Assembly (NCBI RefSeq): GCF_949628215.1 | Contig: NW_027441288.1 | Span: forward strand, 398,172 to 462,171 | Reading direction: 5' to 3' | Source of the DNA: Phalacrocorax aristotelis | Taxonomy: Eukaryota > Chordata > Aves > Suliformes > Phalacrocoracidae | Length of the DNA: 64,000 bases | In this document: positions 1-10,570 of the stretch, piece after piece | Position numbering within the stretch: position 1 is the first letter of the stretch | Layout: each line of letters opens with the position of its first letter | Translations under genes and position numbers: made by a program | Notes under the pieces: generated by a model | The model's input: only the letters and a program-made list of their open reading frames with translations | Database searches by the model: none | Told to the model about the DNA's origin: nothing

Positions 1-515
1 CTTGGTGATGGCTCCAGGGGCATTGCCAGCGTCCCTTTGGACACACCCCCTTATTGACAGGCCCCACCCCCCGGCAACGGCCCGGGGGGCGGTGCCGGCT
101 CTCTCCCCTTAGCGACAGGCCCCACCCCCCGGCAACGGCCCGGGGGGCGGTGCCGGCTCTCTCCCGTTAGCGACAGGCCCCGCCCCCCGGCAACAGCCCG
201 AGCCTGTGTTTGCTCCGCTCGGGGGGCTCGGTTTGGGTGTTTTCTCTCCCCCCTCCCTCCCGTGCCGGGAACTCCAGGCGGCTCTCGTACGGCTCCCGGG
301 GCCTTCACCCCCCGGGGGGCTCGGCCCGCCCCTTTCGCGGGGCGCTGTGGGAAGGGCGGGGGCGGGGCCCGGGGGTCGAAGAGCCCCGGCTCTGGCCCTG
401 GGCTTCTCTGGCGTCGGTGCTCCCGTGTTCCCTCGGGCGGTCGCAGCTTTGGGGCTGTCTCAGCCCCCCGGGCAGGCGTGCTCTGGCGTTTAGAGAAGCG
501 GAGGCGTTGCCTGAG
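1..515 (+). promoter_or_regulatory. CpG island with candidate non-coding first exon
   Basis: The stretch is very rich in G, C and CpG, with several GGGCGG/CCGCCC boxes typical of Sp1-bound vertebrate promoters. A good 5' splice site, CTGAG|GTAAGG, follows base 515, so the island could end in an untranslated first exon transcribed rightwards. Open frames here run on both strands but have the composition expected of stop-poor GC-rich DNA, with no recognisable domain. This island is single-copy in the window and unrelated to the promoter repeated from 5788 onward. Promoter activity and direction are inferred from composition and the donor only. Confidence 0.5.
47..204. repeat. 58-bp GC-rich tandem repeat, about 2.7 copies
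   Basis: The block beginning GACAGGCCCC recurs at 56, 114 and 172, a period of 58 bp, with only a few substitutions between copies. Each copy holds CCCCCCGG and CCGGGGGG arms that could pair. It lies inside the CpG island and may extend left of the window. Confidence 0.85.
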
Positions 516-569
516 GTAAGGATTCCAGAGCTTGGCACTCTTTGGCGGCATCTGTACTAGAAAGGTCCC

Positions 570-1240
570 TTGTGGCCTGCTTTGCTTTTTTTCTCCCAGG
601 ATGCTGTTTTGGGCGCTGAGGGGGCGGTGAGACGGGTTAGTGGTATGGTGTTCTGTTTGGGGTTTGGTTTTTGCTTTGCTGTTTTTTTTCCCCTCGTGAG
701 ATCATTTTATTGTGCTGCTGCAATTCCTGTCTTTACTGAACCCGGAACCTTGGGGGTTTTCACTAGTTGTGCCGTTCACTGTTTCAGGTGTTGCCTTGGC
801 CTCTCAACAGCCGTGGCACAACCTGCAGCGATGCTGCCTCTCCAGGCCCCCGCAGGCCCCGCTTTCTTGTCCAGCCAGGCGGGAAAGCGTGGTTGTTGCA
901 GAAACAGCTACGCCCTGCGACTCCTCCTCAGGTTGTTGGCTCGGCCCCAACAGCGTACAGGCTGCTGAGGTCACCGCCTCCGCGCGGGACGCAGGCGGCC
1001 CGGAGAGCTTTACCCCGCGCCATTTCCGTCCCCTCTGGGCAGCAGCGGAGCTGCCGCCGCTTCAGGCAGCCGCTTTCTCGAGGGCGAGGAGCTGGGATGA
1101 CAACGGGCCGCTGCAGACTCTGGTCAGGGTAAGAGGCTGTTCCCTGGGGAGCCGGCGCAGGGGGAGCGGAGGTACGCACGGGCACTTGTCGGTGCCCCTG
1201 GCCGGTAAAGGGAAGGTTAAATTGTTAGAGTGCAAATAAA
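570..1240 (+). other. Transcribed-looking GC-rich block with splice signals, no recognised gene
   Basis: An acceptor-like TTTCAG ends at 786 and a strong donor, TCAGG|GTAAGAG, follows 1128, so 787-1128 could be an internal or alternative first exon. Open frames cross it in all plus frames, but none shows a familiar domain, signal peptide or membrane segment, and they have no partner exons that can be read on. Non-coding exon is the simplest reading; a protein-coding exon of an unrecognised gene cannot be excluded. Confidence 0.3.
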
Positions 1241-2656
1241 TACATATTATTTAGGGAGGAGTCGTGACTAAATTTAATCACACCTATTACTGAACAAACC
1301 AGGCAGTCATTATTCCTAATCTGTAGTTAAAAAAAATAAAGGCAGTCCTTTTTTATGCCATAAATAGAGTTGCGAGTCATTAATAGCTCAATCTAAATAC
1401 AGCCGTTACTAAATCAACTGCAGGCATTAATGACTCCTGATCAGAAACAAAATAAGGAAATTTTCGAATCTAGAATGAAAATCGACCCGGAAAGCTAAAT
1501 TGGGAGCGGGTAGTACTGAAATTGTAACAGGGCTGTTAGAAAGTTCAGAGGCAGCGACAGCTCCTGCTTCCAACCCAAGCAGTAAACGAAGCTTTAGGTT
1601 CTTAAATGAAGAGAAATAAAGGTGAGCTGTTAAAGAGTGGCTGGGGTCAAGCGTAGCTATTAAGAAAATTTGCAGGTACGGGTGATTCCTGAGCAGAACT
1701 AACAATTCCAGAAGATTTAGATTTAAAAACTACAGAGCTAATGGAGTGCCACAACCGCCCGGATGTAACTGCAGCCGCTTTGGGGGAATGCCCCAGCCCC
1801 CCCAGCCACCGCTATTAATTACTGCCAAGGAGAGCGAAAGTGAAAGTAGAAGCAGTGCAGGTGAAGTGTGAGCAGTACGCTTTTTCCTAAGTCATCTCTT
1901 CGTGTCAGGAGAGGAAAGAAAATGGAAAGAAGATGTTTGCAGGGGGTCTGTGCTGGGTTACCTGCGCGTCTCTTCCGTGCGTCCTTGAGGAGACATTTAG
2001 CTCCTGTTGGGCGCTCGCAGGTGGAGACAGGGCGAGCTGGAGGCAGGATCGGTGCCGGCACTGATAAAGGGATGGGCAACGAGCGGAGAGAAGAGGGGGC
2101 AAGGGCTGAAAAAGGGTCACCGGTTCTGCAGGGAAGGCAGCGGGATGTGACTCGGCAACCGCTCTGACGAGCGCAGGGTCATTCGCTGCGATGAAGTCAG
2201 GGTCTGCGGCTGGCCCGGAGAGGCAGCAGAAATCCCAAACTCTTTGCAGGGGTACCGGCCAGATTAGGGCAACACCTGAACAGTAAAACCATTTAGGGGA
2301 AGCAGAGCTGGGCTGCACCGCGTGGCCAACCTCCCTCTTCTCCGTGAGTCCCAAAGGGGCAGCTCCAAGAATGTGCTGAGAATTCATCCCTTGCGCTAAA
2401 AATGAGACGCAAGTAGCACCCACCCGTGAATTTTATTTTCTCTCTCGCTCTGCGGCTCCTGCCTGCTTGTCTCTCCTCAGTGCTCACCTGCACCTGTGCT
2501 CGGATGGGGCAGCTGAGGGAAGGTGCTGCCATCTCCCCAGCCCCGGCGGACCGCCCCTCAGCTGTGTCCTCTGTCAGGGAGCGTCGTCATCTCTCCTGCC
2601 TCCCAGAGCGTGTCCTGTAGTGGCAGACGCGCGGGCTTTTCCCTGCACGCGCATAC

Positions 2657-2681
2657 GGGAAGGGAAGGGAAGGGAAGGGAA
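2657..2681. repeat. (GGGAA)5 microsatellite
   Basis: Five perfect copies of GGGAA lie in single-copy flank, giving a short purine-only tract. Confidence 0.9.
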
Positions 2682-2996
2682 GCACAGTGAGAGCTGGGCT
2701 TGTCAAAGAGTAATGGGGGTGGTGGGAAGCGTAGCTAGAACCGGAGAGCTACAGCGCAAAAGCGAAGCGGACGGGACACAAAAGTAAAATGGTGCACAGG
2801 AATGCTGAGGAGAGAACTCCCGCAGCACACAGGAAATCAGTGTCAGAATCTATTGTCTTCTGACTGCCAAATTAAAAATAATGGCACGCTTTGCAACGCT
2901 AAGCTCGCTCTAATCGTCTGAACTGTTTCTTTCCAACCCCCACCGCCCCCAGCACACCGCTCAGCCTCCTCAGCCTGAAATGCCTTGTTTTCCTTC

Positions 2997-3015
2997 TTTT
3001 TTTTTTTTTTTTTTT
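2997..3015. repeat. Poly-T tract, 19 T
   Basis: An uninterrupted T run sits in single-copy flank. It could be the tail of a minus-strand retroposed sequence, but no element body is recognisable to its left. Confidence 0.85.
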
Positions 3016-5789
3016 ATGACAGGGCAACTTCTGTTCCCGAGGTGGTGCCTACGGTACAGCTATCTCTTCGAAGACAGTTTGGTTTAGGTCAGAGAATGTT
3101 GAGCCTGGACTGAATCAGCCTCTGTTTCTATTTCTGGAAATCGTCGGTCCTGTGCATCAAGCCCGGAAAAAAGGAAATATGAACCAAAGGACGTGGGGCC
3201 TGCAGGGCTAGGAAATTATTTGAGAAGAGGTTCAGTGGGGAAATGACTCTTTGTCTGTGGGGCGTCCAGGCAAGCAACCCAGCTGCTAGAAAGCGGCGCT
3301 GTCCCCAGGATGGCCTCGGCGGTCCCGTTGGAGTCGGGGCAACAAGGACAAGGCAGGGTGAAGCATCTGGCCTGCCGTGTGGAACGTGACTGTACAAAGC
3401 ACGTGTGATGCACTGCAAGTTTACTTGTTTAAACTGTGAGTTAAAGAAGGTGTGCGGTTGCTTTGTAAACAGCCGACGCTCTAAAGCTACACCCATCTAA
3501 TTGCTAGCTGTATTAAATCTATCGTATTGCTGTTTCTGCATTAAAAAATAAAAAAGAAAAAAACCAACACACCTATGTAAGCACTTCTAAGTACAATGGA
3601 AAAGCACTGTTTAACGCATGGCATGTGTGGGTTGTTTTTTTGGGGTGGGAGGGTGGGGTGTATGACAAAAACCTGCGAGAGACACACGCACATACGCACA
3701 TGTCATGTTTAGCGCTCACCTAAACCCAAAAAAGAAAATCCACTCTTTATTTTGCAGCATTAGCATTAGCTTCCAGCGCACAGCCTGAGCGCACACCTCT
3801 GCTCTCACCGTCTGCTCCCTCTTCAACCGTGTGTGGCTGTCATCAGCTTGCACAGGCTTTGCTCGTGCAAGTTTCCGCGACAGCTTACGAGAAGGCAGGG
3901 AAACCAACCCAGCAAGACGCGTAGTGCCTTCCTCTATGGGCTCCGTCCAGCCTTTGTTAAAATGAGCAGAAAAGAAATCTGCTGCTGCCTTTACCCTGAC
4001 TGACTCTTACAGAGAGCATCTGACTTGACCCGCAGCAAAGCGATGCCCCAGGCAGCAGCACGTATTGGCGCGGACCGCGGTTTCACCCACCTGTTTTACT
4101 GCGCCGGTCCTTTCCCACGGCCGATGCCGCAGATGTGGCGCGCCCCACCCCCAAACCTCTTTACGAGGGTTCCCTGGGCTCTGCAAGTCGCCTGCTGGAC
4201 GTGTTGCTGATTCAGGCACGGGCAAAGTCAGCTTCTTCGCTGGCCTCGGGCCAGGGCAGCCACGTACTCGAGGGAAACTCAGAATATCTCCAGCGAGATC
4301 TCACCGGGAGGCTGGGACCTCGTCAGTAGGGGAGAAAGCCAAGCGACTGACACTGAAAGGGAGCTCTTTGCTAGGCTGTAGATCGTAAAGTTAACAAAGA
4401 AAACAAACCTGCCTTTTTAAAAATGCCCTCTTTTGAGTCTGCCACATTTGATACGGATTTTTTAAATTGCAGGGTATATCTCCTACAGGCCTCATGCAAA
4501 GGGAAGTGAGTACCTCTGGCTCTCAGGACAAGGGGGTCCCTCAGGAGCCCAGGTGCTCACGCCAGCCGGCATCTGGCACAGCACAGGGCAGGAGCTTTGG
4601 CAGTAGTACGTGAGCTGAGAATGAGAGTTAGGCAGCACTGCGCGCTTCTCCTGTGAGCCGCCGAGGCTCGCGCGCTGTACCTTCCACAAATAAAAGGCCA
4701 GAAGAGTCAGCATTTCTGCTAGTTCCAGCCTCATCCGTACCCTCGTCGGTGTAGCTGTAAGCAAGCGTCCCGTAGCGACTGGGAGCGTGGCAGCTGGGCT
4801 TCCTGCGCTGCCTTAGGTTGTGCCCTTGGAGAGACCCTTCTCCGAGCCCCGTGAGCCCCGGGGTGGGTGGGCTGCGGTGCCGTTCAACGCTGAATAGCAA
4901 CGCTGAATAGGCACGAAGGCCTGTAAACAAAAGGTATTTATATCGCACCCATACCCGGCAGCCAACCGCCGCTTTATTTACGTATTCTGCACCTCCTGCC
5001 GACGCTTTTAAACTTAGCCGATATTGCCGCAGTTTTCACTGACGGGGCAGGGGGCTGCCACGCTGCAGGGGGAGTGTCTGGGTGTCTCCCACGGACACAG
5101 ACGTCCTCAGCTGGGTAGGGACAGGGTGAGAGCTGGAACCAACTCTGCTGACATGTAAGGGCCGTCACAGGGCAAGGCTCCTGGGTCTGGGGGCTGAAAG
5201 GCGAGCCGCGCTGGGTGGTTGGTGTGGGAGTTGTGGAGCAAGTAGGGGGAAAAAAAACCAACAAGAAAAAACCATCCAAATGTTTCACAGCAGGTAGAAA
5301 GCTAGGCAGAAAGCAAACTGAATGCTGTAAAGACAAAAGCCGAAAGCCAGCTATGGACTGTACAAAAAGAGTCAGTGCCACGGAAGGAGGTTATTTCTTC
5401 AACTGACCATAGGAGGCTTTTTGTGAGAAAACACAACACCTTTCGCTACGGCGCGGGGTACCACAGCAGTAATGGGGCCAGAGCGTGCGAGCGCCTTTGG
5501 CAGGATCGGTAACGGCCGGTGCACGGCCGAACGGCCAGCCCACCTTCCGCACAAGGAAAACACCATTCCCCTGGAACGCCACGCAGACCCAGGACAGGTA
5601 AGGCGGAGGCCGAGCCCAGGCGCCCCCATTGCCAAGGACCACCTTGGCCTTGCAGCGTCTCACGCTTCGGGGTGTTTTGCAGGGCCGTGGCTAAGCTCAG
5701 GCCCCCTGCTCGTGGCTGCCCCCGGTCGCCCGGCGCCGGTCGGGCCCCAGCCCCCAGCGCGGTGCGGCGCAGGGCAGTGACCCAGCAGG

Positions 5790-6528
5790 GCGGCCCCCCC
5801 GGGCCCCAGCCCCCCCCCCCCCCCCCCCCCCTCCCCGCCTGCGGCCAGGCCCCGCGGCCGCCGGCCCCTTCCTCCTCTGCCCGCTCCCGTCGCAGACGGC
5901 TCGGTATGTGTCACGAGCGGCAGCCCCGTTCAGCAGCTCTCGGAGGGCGCGCGGCTGTGCCCGGCCGTGACCGGGGCCCGCAGGGGTTTCCCGCTCGCTC
6001 CGAGAAGGCGCTGGCCCCGAGCCGGCGCGTCCCGCCCCGCCCCGCCCGGCCCTCGGCGCCCTCGCGAGCTGAGCGCGGCCCCGGCCAGCAGGGGGCGCTG
6101 GCGCTCACCGGCTGGGCGCGGGGGCGGTCCGGCGCGGGGGCGGGGCGGTGGGGGCCGTTCCTTCCGGCCGCCCTTTAAGGGCCGCCCCGCGGGGCTCGGG
6201 CTTCCGGTGGCGCGTGCGCGTCGGAGCGGGGGGCGGGAGCGGTGCGTGTGGAGGCCGAAGGGCCGGTGCGTGTGGCGGCCGGGTCGCGAGGCGTCCCTGT
6301 GCGGTGCCGGGGCCCCTCTGCGGCCCGGCGTGGGAAGCCCGCGGCCGGCGGAGCCTGCTGGGAGCTGGGCGGGGAGCGCCGCGGCGGTCCGGCCGCCGGC
6401 AGCCATGCCCTGCGGTGGCCGGCAGCCCCCTCGGGACGCCTGGAGGCCTGGCGGTGCCCGAGCCTCGCCTGCGGCAGCCGCCTGAGAGAGCAGCGCGGCC
6501 GTGTCCGGGGGCCGGAGAGCGCTGGTGG
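5790..6528 (+). promoter_or_regulatory. Shared CpG-island promoter and first exon, copy P1 (L type)
   Basis: A 22-base C run (5810-5831) is followed by dense CpG, several GC boxes, a CTCF-type site at 6085, an ETS-like TTCCGG, a TTTAA box (6174-6178) inside CCCTTTAAGGG, and an NRF1-like GCGCGTGCGC. A strong donor, TGG|GTGAGT, follows 6528. The layout suggests a start site roughly 25-35 bases after the TTTAA box and an untranslated first exon of about 320 bases. L-type copies carry an additional GC-box stretch (near 6118-6145) that S-type copies lack. The neighbouring open frames on both strands are composition artefacts. Promoter function is inferred. Confidence 0.65.
6085..6101 (+). promoter_or_regulatory. 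CTCF-type binding site, P1
   Basis: CCAGCAGGGGGCGCTGG matches the core CTCF consensus at essentially every informative position. The same 17 bases recur once per module in the same orientation. Confidence 0.75.
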
Positions 6529-7120
6529 GTGAGTTCGGGCAGCGGGTGGGTCTCCGTGTGAGGTGAGGCCTGGCGCGGGCCGGGGGGTATCTCCGTGCGG
6601 GTCGGGCCGGGGGCGGGGCGGGGGCCGGGCCCCGCAGAGAAGCCCCGGTCGGGCATCGTTCGCTTTTCCACAATGTAGGGCTCTCCCCGGTTATTTTTTG
6701 TGTACTGTGTTTTGGGTCACCTGAAAGCCTTTGGCCGGTTACGTTTGGTGCGGGGAGATGGCAGGTCTGGAGCCTGAAAGATCTCTGGTGGGGGGGTGGG
6801 GGAGGTATTTCTTGCCTTAAAACTCTGAGCCCACCTCGTGAGTCTCGTGACTGTGGCAAATGGCTGAGTCGGGCGTTTTCTGATAACTAACTTCTGAACG
6901 TGTGCGTGTGTAGGCACGGGGAGATTTGTGCAGGGTGACGGAGCCCCTTGTGCTTCTGTGCTAATGTCTACCTGTTCTAGACCTCCAGAGTTGGAAAGCC
7001 TTTGTTTAGTGCCTAGTTGTGCCTGCGTAACAAATGTTTTAGCTGCTGATGGGTTATACCTCTGCTGCGAACTTCTTGCTGGGTGGCTTGATTGTTTCTG
7101 GTTGTCCGTGTAAATCTAGG
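6529..7120 (+). other. Intron-like sequence after P1 with alternative splice signals
   Basis: This lies between the P1 donor and the next candidate exon. An acceptor-like GTGTGTAG ends near 6913, followed by a short GC-moderate stretch and a donor-like GGGTGAC, so a small alternative exon near 6914-6935 is possible. No protein-coding frame continues across it. All five modules keep this stretch up to about 7030, where S modules lose L sequence. Confidence 0.35.
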
Positions 7121-7179
7121 CAGCTATTTTCTGCCCGGTGGTGAAGCCTATCGCTTTGGATAACAAAGGGCAGGAGTGC

Positions 7180-7185
7180 AATAAA
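7180..7185 (+). terminator. Candidate polyadenylation signal in L1
   Basis: AATAAA is followed within 30 bases by a GT-rich stretch, and an acceptor-like AATCTAG lies about 60 bases upstream. Together these could form the terminal exon of a short non-coding transcript started at P1. The site lies in the L-specific block and is absent from S modules. Only sequence context supports it. Confidence 0.35.
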
Positions 7186-7378
7186 GAAAAAGGTGATTCG
7201 TCTGCTGCAGCTCCTTGGAAACAATTCGTTCCTTATTTTCTGCCCTTGGGCAGGCGTTGTGCTTTCCAGATAATGCAGCCTCTCCTGTGCCTGTCCACGC
7301 CGTGCATTTTGTCCTGCCCTTGCTTGAAAAGGCTCTCCTTGCCTTCCTCCCCTCTGCTGCAGTTGCCTTAATCTCTCG

Positions 7379-7396
7379 CTGCTGCTGCTGCTGCTG
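7379..7396 (+). repeat. (CTG)6 trinucleotide repeat in L1
   Basis: Six perfect CTG units; the paralogous tract in L2 has seven. Confidence 0.9.
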
Positions 7397-7439
7397 GAAG
7401 AGGGATAAAGGGAGTGTTGTCGATCGGGTTGTTAAAAGC

Positions 7440-8570
7440 TTTTTCGCGGGCTGTAACGCGCGGGAAAGGGGGGGCCGGGGGGGAGGATCAGTTTGCGGGG
7501 AAAAATGGGAAACCAACATCACCTTCCCCTCCTACGGCGCAGCCCGGCCGCACGGCTCCCCGGGGATGCCCCTGCCCGCGGGTTGTACCGTGTGTGCGCC
7601 CCCCGCCCCCCACACACCGTCGGCGGCACTGGGGCAACCCCTGCCCCAGGGCTCCGCGCTCGTACCCGGCTCTCCCCGCTCCGGCACGGCACGGGGCTGG
7701 ACGCACCGAGAAGACCCCGGAGCGGCTTCTCGCGTCCGGGCGAGAACAGGGCCCGGCCCCGAGCAGCAGAGCGGGCACCGCCGGTAGCTCGGAGGAGCGG
7801 GGCCGGCTCGGCTCGAGGCGTCAGAGCGAAAAGGGACGAGAACCGTCCCGGAGCGTCCGGGGGTTGGGGGGGTTGGCGGATGGTCCGGTGGCCGGGTTCG
7901 GCTCCGTGCCGGGCCGTGGGGCAGCCGGAGCCGCGCCAGAGCAGGTGAGGAGCCGCATGGCCGGGCGCGCTGTGGGTCGGCGGGTTTGGGCTGTGGGGTC
8001 TCCCGGTCCGCGGAGCCCCCGGGGGGGCGGCGGGGTGCGGGCAGCAGCAGCCCCGGGCCGAGCGCTGTCGTGGGTCGGTGGTTGGGTTTTGGGGCCGAGC
8101 CCGTGCCCGTCCCCGGGGAGTAGGGGCAGCCCCACCCGGCTCTCGACTGCTCCTCGTCGGGGTCGGGCGGCGGCGGCGGCGACCCCGGCGGGGGCTCCTG
8201 CGGTGCCGGGCGGGTCCCCCCTTGCCCGCGAGGCAGGCAGGGACCCCGGCTGCTGCCGCCGCGGTTTGCTGGAGGCGGGCCGGGCCCGGCCCCCTGTGGG
8301 GTTGCGGGTGCGGGCCCGGCGCTGCCGGGGAAACGCGGCCTGCGAGAGCAGGAAGAAAGCGCTGCCGGGCCGGTGCTGGGCTGCCCCGCCGGGGTGCGGG
8401 GCCGGGCCCGCGCAGTTCAGTTCCCAAGGCCTCCCCGACAGTGCCCGCGTGGGCCGTGGGGGTGCAGGGCTGCGGGGTGGCTGCGCTCTCCGCGGCCCTG
8501 AGCGTTGCCCCGTGGGGACTGCGGAGGGGGCCGGGACGCAGCCAGGTTCAGCTGGTTTGGTCCCTGAGCG
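7440..8570 (+). promoter_or_regulatory. Second CpG island of L1 with splice donor
   Basis: This is about 1.1 kb of extreme CpG density with many GC boxes. A donor, GAGCAG|GTGAGG, follows 7944 and would end an untranslated alternative first exon. Frames of up to 396 codons run through it, but L2 differs by a roughly 23-base insertion (near 51360) and single-base indels that shift the frames, so purifying selection on a protein is unlikely. It is specific to L modules. Confidence 0.55.
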
Positions 8571-10570
8571 TGGAGAGCACAGCTCTTCTGTTCCTGGGCC
8601 TTGAGAGCAGGCTCCTGTGGCTGACGCCGGGGCCCTGAAACAGATCGAGTCGTGCGTTTTGAGGGCCTGAGCGAGGGGACTAAGTGGTGTGGTTTTGGGC
8701 TGAGGAGCAGAGGTCAAGTGCTGCGCTTTTGGGACTTGAGAACAGGCTCAGCAGCTGGGCTTTTTGGCTCAGAACCGGTCCCAAAGTGAGCTGGTTTGGG
8801 GGCCAAAAGCAGAAGCCGGTTTGGCTGCTTGTGGGGGTGGCGTGGGGGCATCGGGGGCTGCAGGGGAAAGCAAGGGTTGGGCAGGGTACGAGGACCCTCC
8901 CCGGAGGTGGGGGTCCGGTCACATCGGACCCCGAAGTTCGGAGGCCGGCATGCACCAGAGCGAACTCGCCACCTGAGGCGGGTCTCTGGAGGAAGGGTGC
9001 TTTTTGGATCCAGCGCAGCGCACCCTCTTTGGGTCCAGCTCTTCATTCTGCGCTGCTTAGAAGAGTTATTAACCAATTAATTAAACATACAAACTAAGTC
9101 ACAACAGCTCTATCGGCTCCATCGTGGTTTGGAGCTCTGAATCGGTTTCATTTGGTGTCTAACACATTTTTTCCCCGAGGAGAGGCTACGTTTCAAGTTA
9201 ATTAGTTTTCTCACAAGTGTGTCAGTCGATAAAATTGAGTTACGATTATTAAAACCACAAAGGTGACAGGAGTCTCACGGATCGGGTCTATTTCTGAAAA
9301 TGTATTCATCCCATGCAAATGTCATTGGGATACAGATCATCTGCACTTCATGCTCTGACAAGACAAGATGCTGAGACAGGGATGAGCTCCAAAAGGACTA
9401 CTGAAAAGAAAAAAAACCCACGCACTTCATGAAGTCATGGGGGTTTTTTTGTTTGCATTTGGGGGGGCGGGGTGGCTTTAACAAAAGAGTGCAGTGTTGG
9501 CTGGCAGCAGCCTGCAGAGCATTTTTGCTGCCTGATCTCTCCTGTTCTTCTCTTCCACTCCTCTTTCAGGGCTGTAATTGTCATTTGGATAGTTTTAGAA
9601 GAGCAGTTAAGTTCCTCGCCTGTGTCTCAATGTGCTGGTAATACCAGGAAGGTGAATGCTTGAACCGGTCGGGCGGGTGGGAATAACTTGGCTGCAGGTA
9701 GAACTTCTGAGGGAAGACCAGCAAAACCAGGAAGCAAATAGCAAGTTCCCAAAAAATGTGCGGGTGTCAAACACATAAAAGTTTTATTGCCGAATGTTTT
9801 GTTTTTGGCAATATGTTCCAAATGCCTATTTTTGGTAAACATAACTTTTCAGGAGATTCAGGGTTGTGTGTGGCAAAACATGTCCCTCTGTTTTTGTGTC
9901 CTGCCGCACAAACGGCCGGCGGCAGGGCTCTCGTTCCCCGCTCTCGCTATTGCCACAGCAGGGCTGCGATATTTAGACCTAAGGGATGGGTTTAGGAATG
10001 GAAGGAGAGAGAACGCCTGTGTTCTGTAAGGGCTATGAATGCTGACCCTTTGCCTCCGTCTGCCGCTTTTCCTGTGCGGGTGATGAAGCCGTTTTACTTT
10101 CCTCTGTTGTTCCTGGTCTAAGTAGTTGCAAGGCTGTCGCCGCTGTGGGTGTGCAATTTGTGTTGCTGTGTTTCTGTGGAGTCCTAGCTACGGCTCGCTT
10201 CTAGTGTGGCCAAGCGTCAAGGTAGGGCTTTCAGCTTAAAGCTTCAGAAGCGCTGCGTGCCGAGATGGGTGTAGGTGAAACTGCTGTTGCGCCTGCAGCT
10301 GTGCTCGCAGGGATGCTGGGTGGCTCCGCATCAAACCGGCGAGGTGCGCGTGGACCTCCGTCGGGCTGCGCCCTGGGTGCGCGAGCGTGCCGTGTTTTTG
10401 CTGTTCCGGCTTGTATGTGCGAGGGCTTAACGTTTGATTTAATGCATTTCCTTTAACGGCAGGCTGTAGTTGGGCTCTAGATGGTATTCCTACGTGGGCG
10501 CAGGAGCTGTGGAATGGTTAAGCTGTTGCTGTGCCTCCAGGTGACTTGTTCAGTAACACTGTTTTTCCAG
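8571..10570. other. Non-coding intron-like block, mostly L-specific
   Basis: The first part (to about 8830) contains loosely repeated GCTGG/TTTTGGG/TTGAGAGCAGG motifs that suggest a decayed tandem repeat of roughly 40-45 bases. The rest is moderately AT-rich without recognisable genes or transposons. Sequence up to about 10281 is missing from S modules. From 10281 to about 10341 it again matches S (15787-15846). Confidence 0.45.

Larger units (their letters stand above)
1240..5787. other. Single-copy non-coding flank
   Basis: No convincing gene was found. The sequence shifts from AT-rich (1240-1760, with several AATAAA hexamers near 1236, 1335 and 1615) to mixed composition and then GC-rich again from 5440. 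Short open frames on both strands lack domains and start context. No LINE, SINE or tRNA gene was recognised. The block is not repeated elsewhere in the window, so it marks the left flank of the amplicon that starts at 5788. Confidence 0.6.

Noticed and set aside
5930-6859. 309-codon minus frame across promoter P1, and similar minus frames in P2-P5
   Set aside because: Composition artefact in a CpG island; low-complexity Arg/Pro/Ala/Gly with no domain, and it overlaps the promoter elements.
7414-8604. 396-codon plus frame in the second CpG island of L1 (457 codons in L2)
   Set aside because: GC-rich DNA has few stops. The two copies differ by indels not divisible by three and so encode different proteins; opposite-strand frames are equally long.
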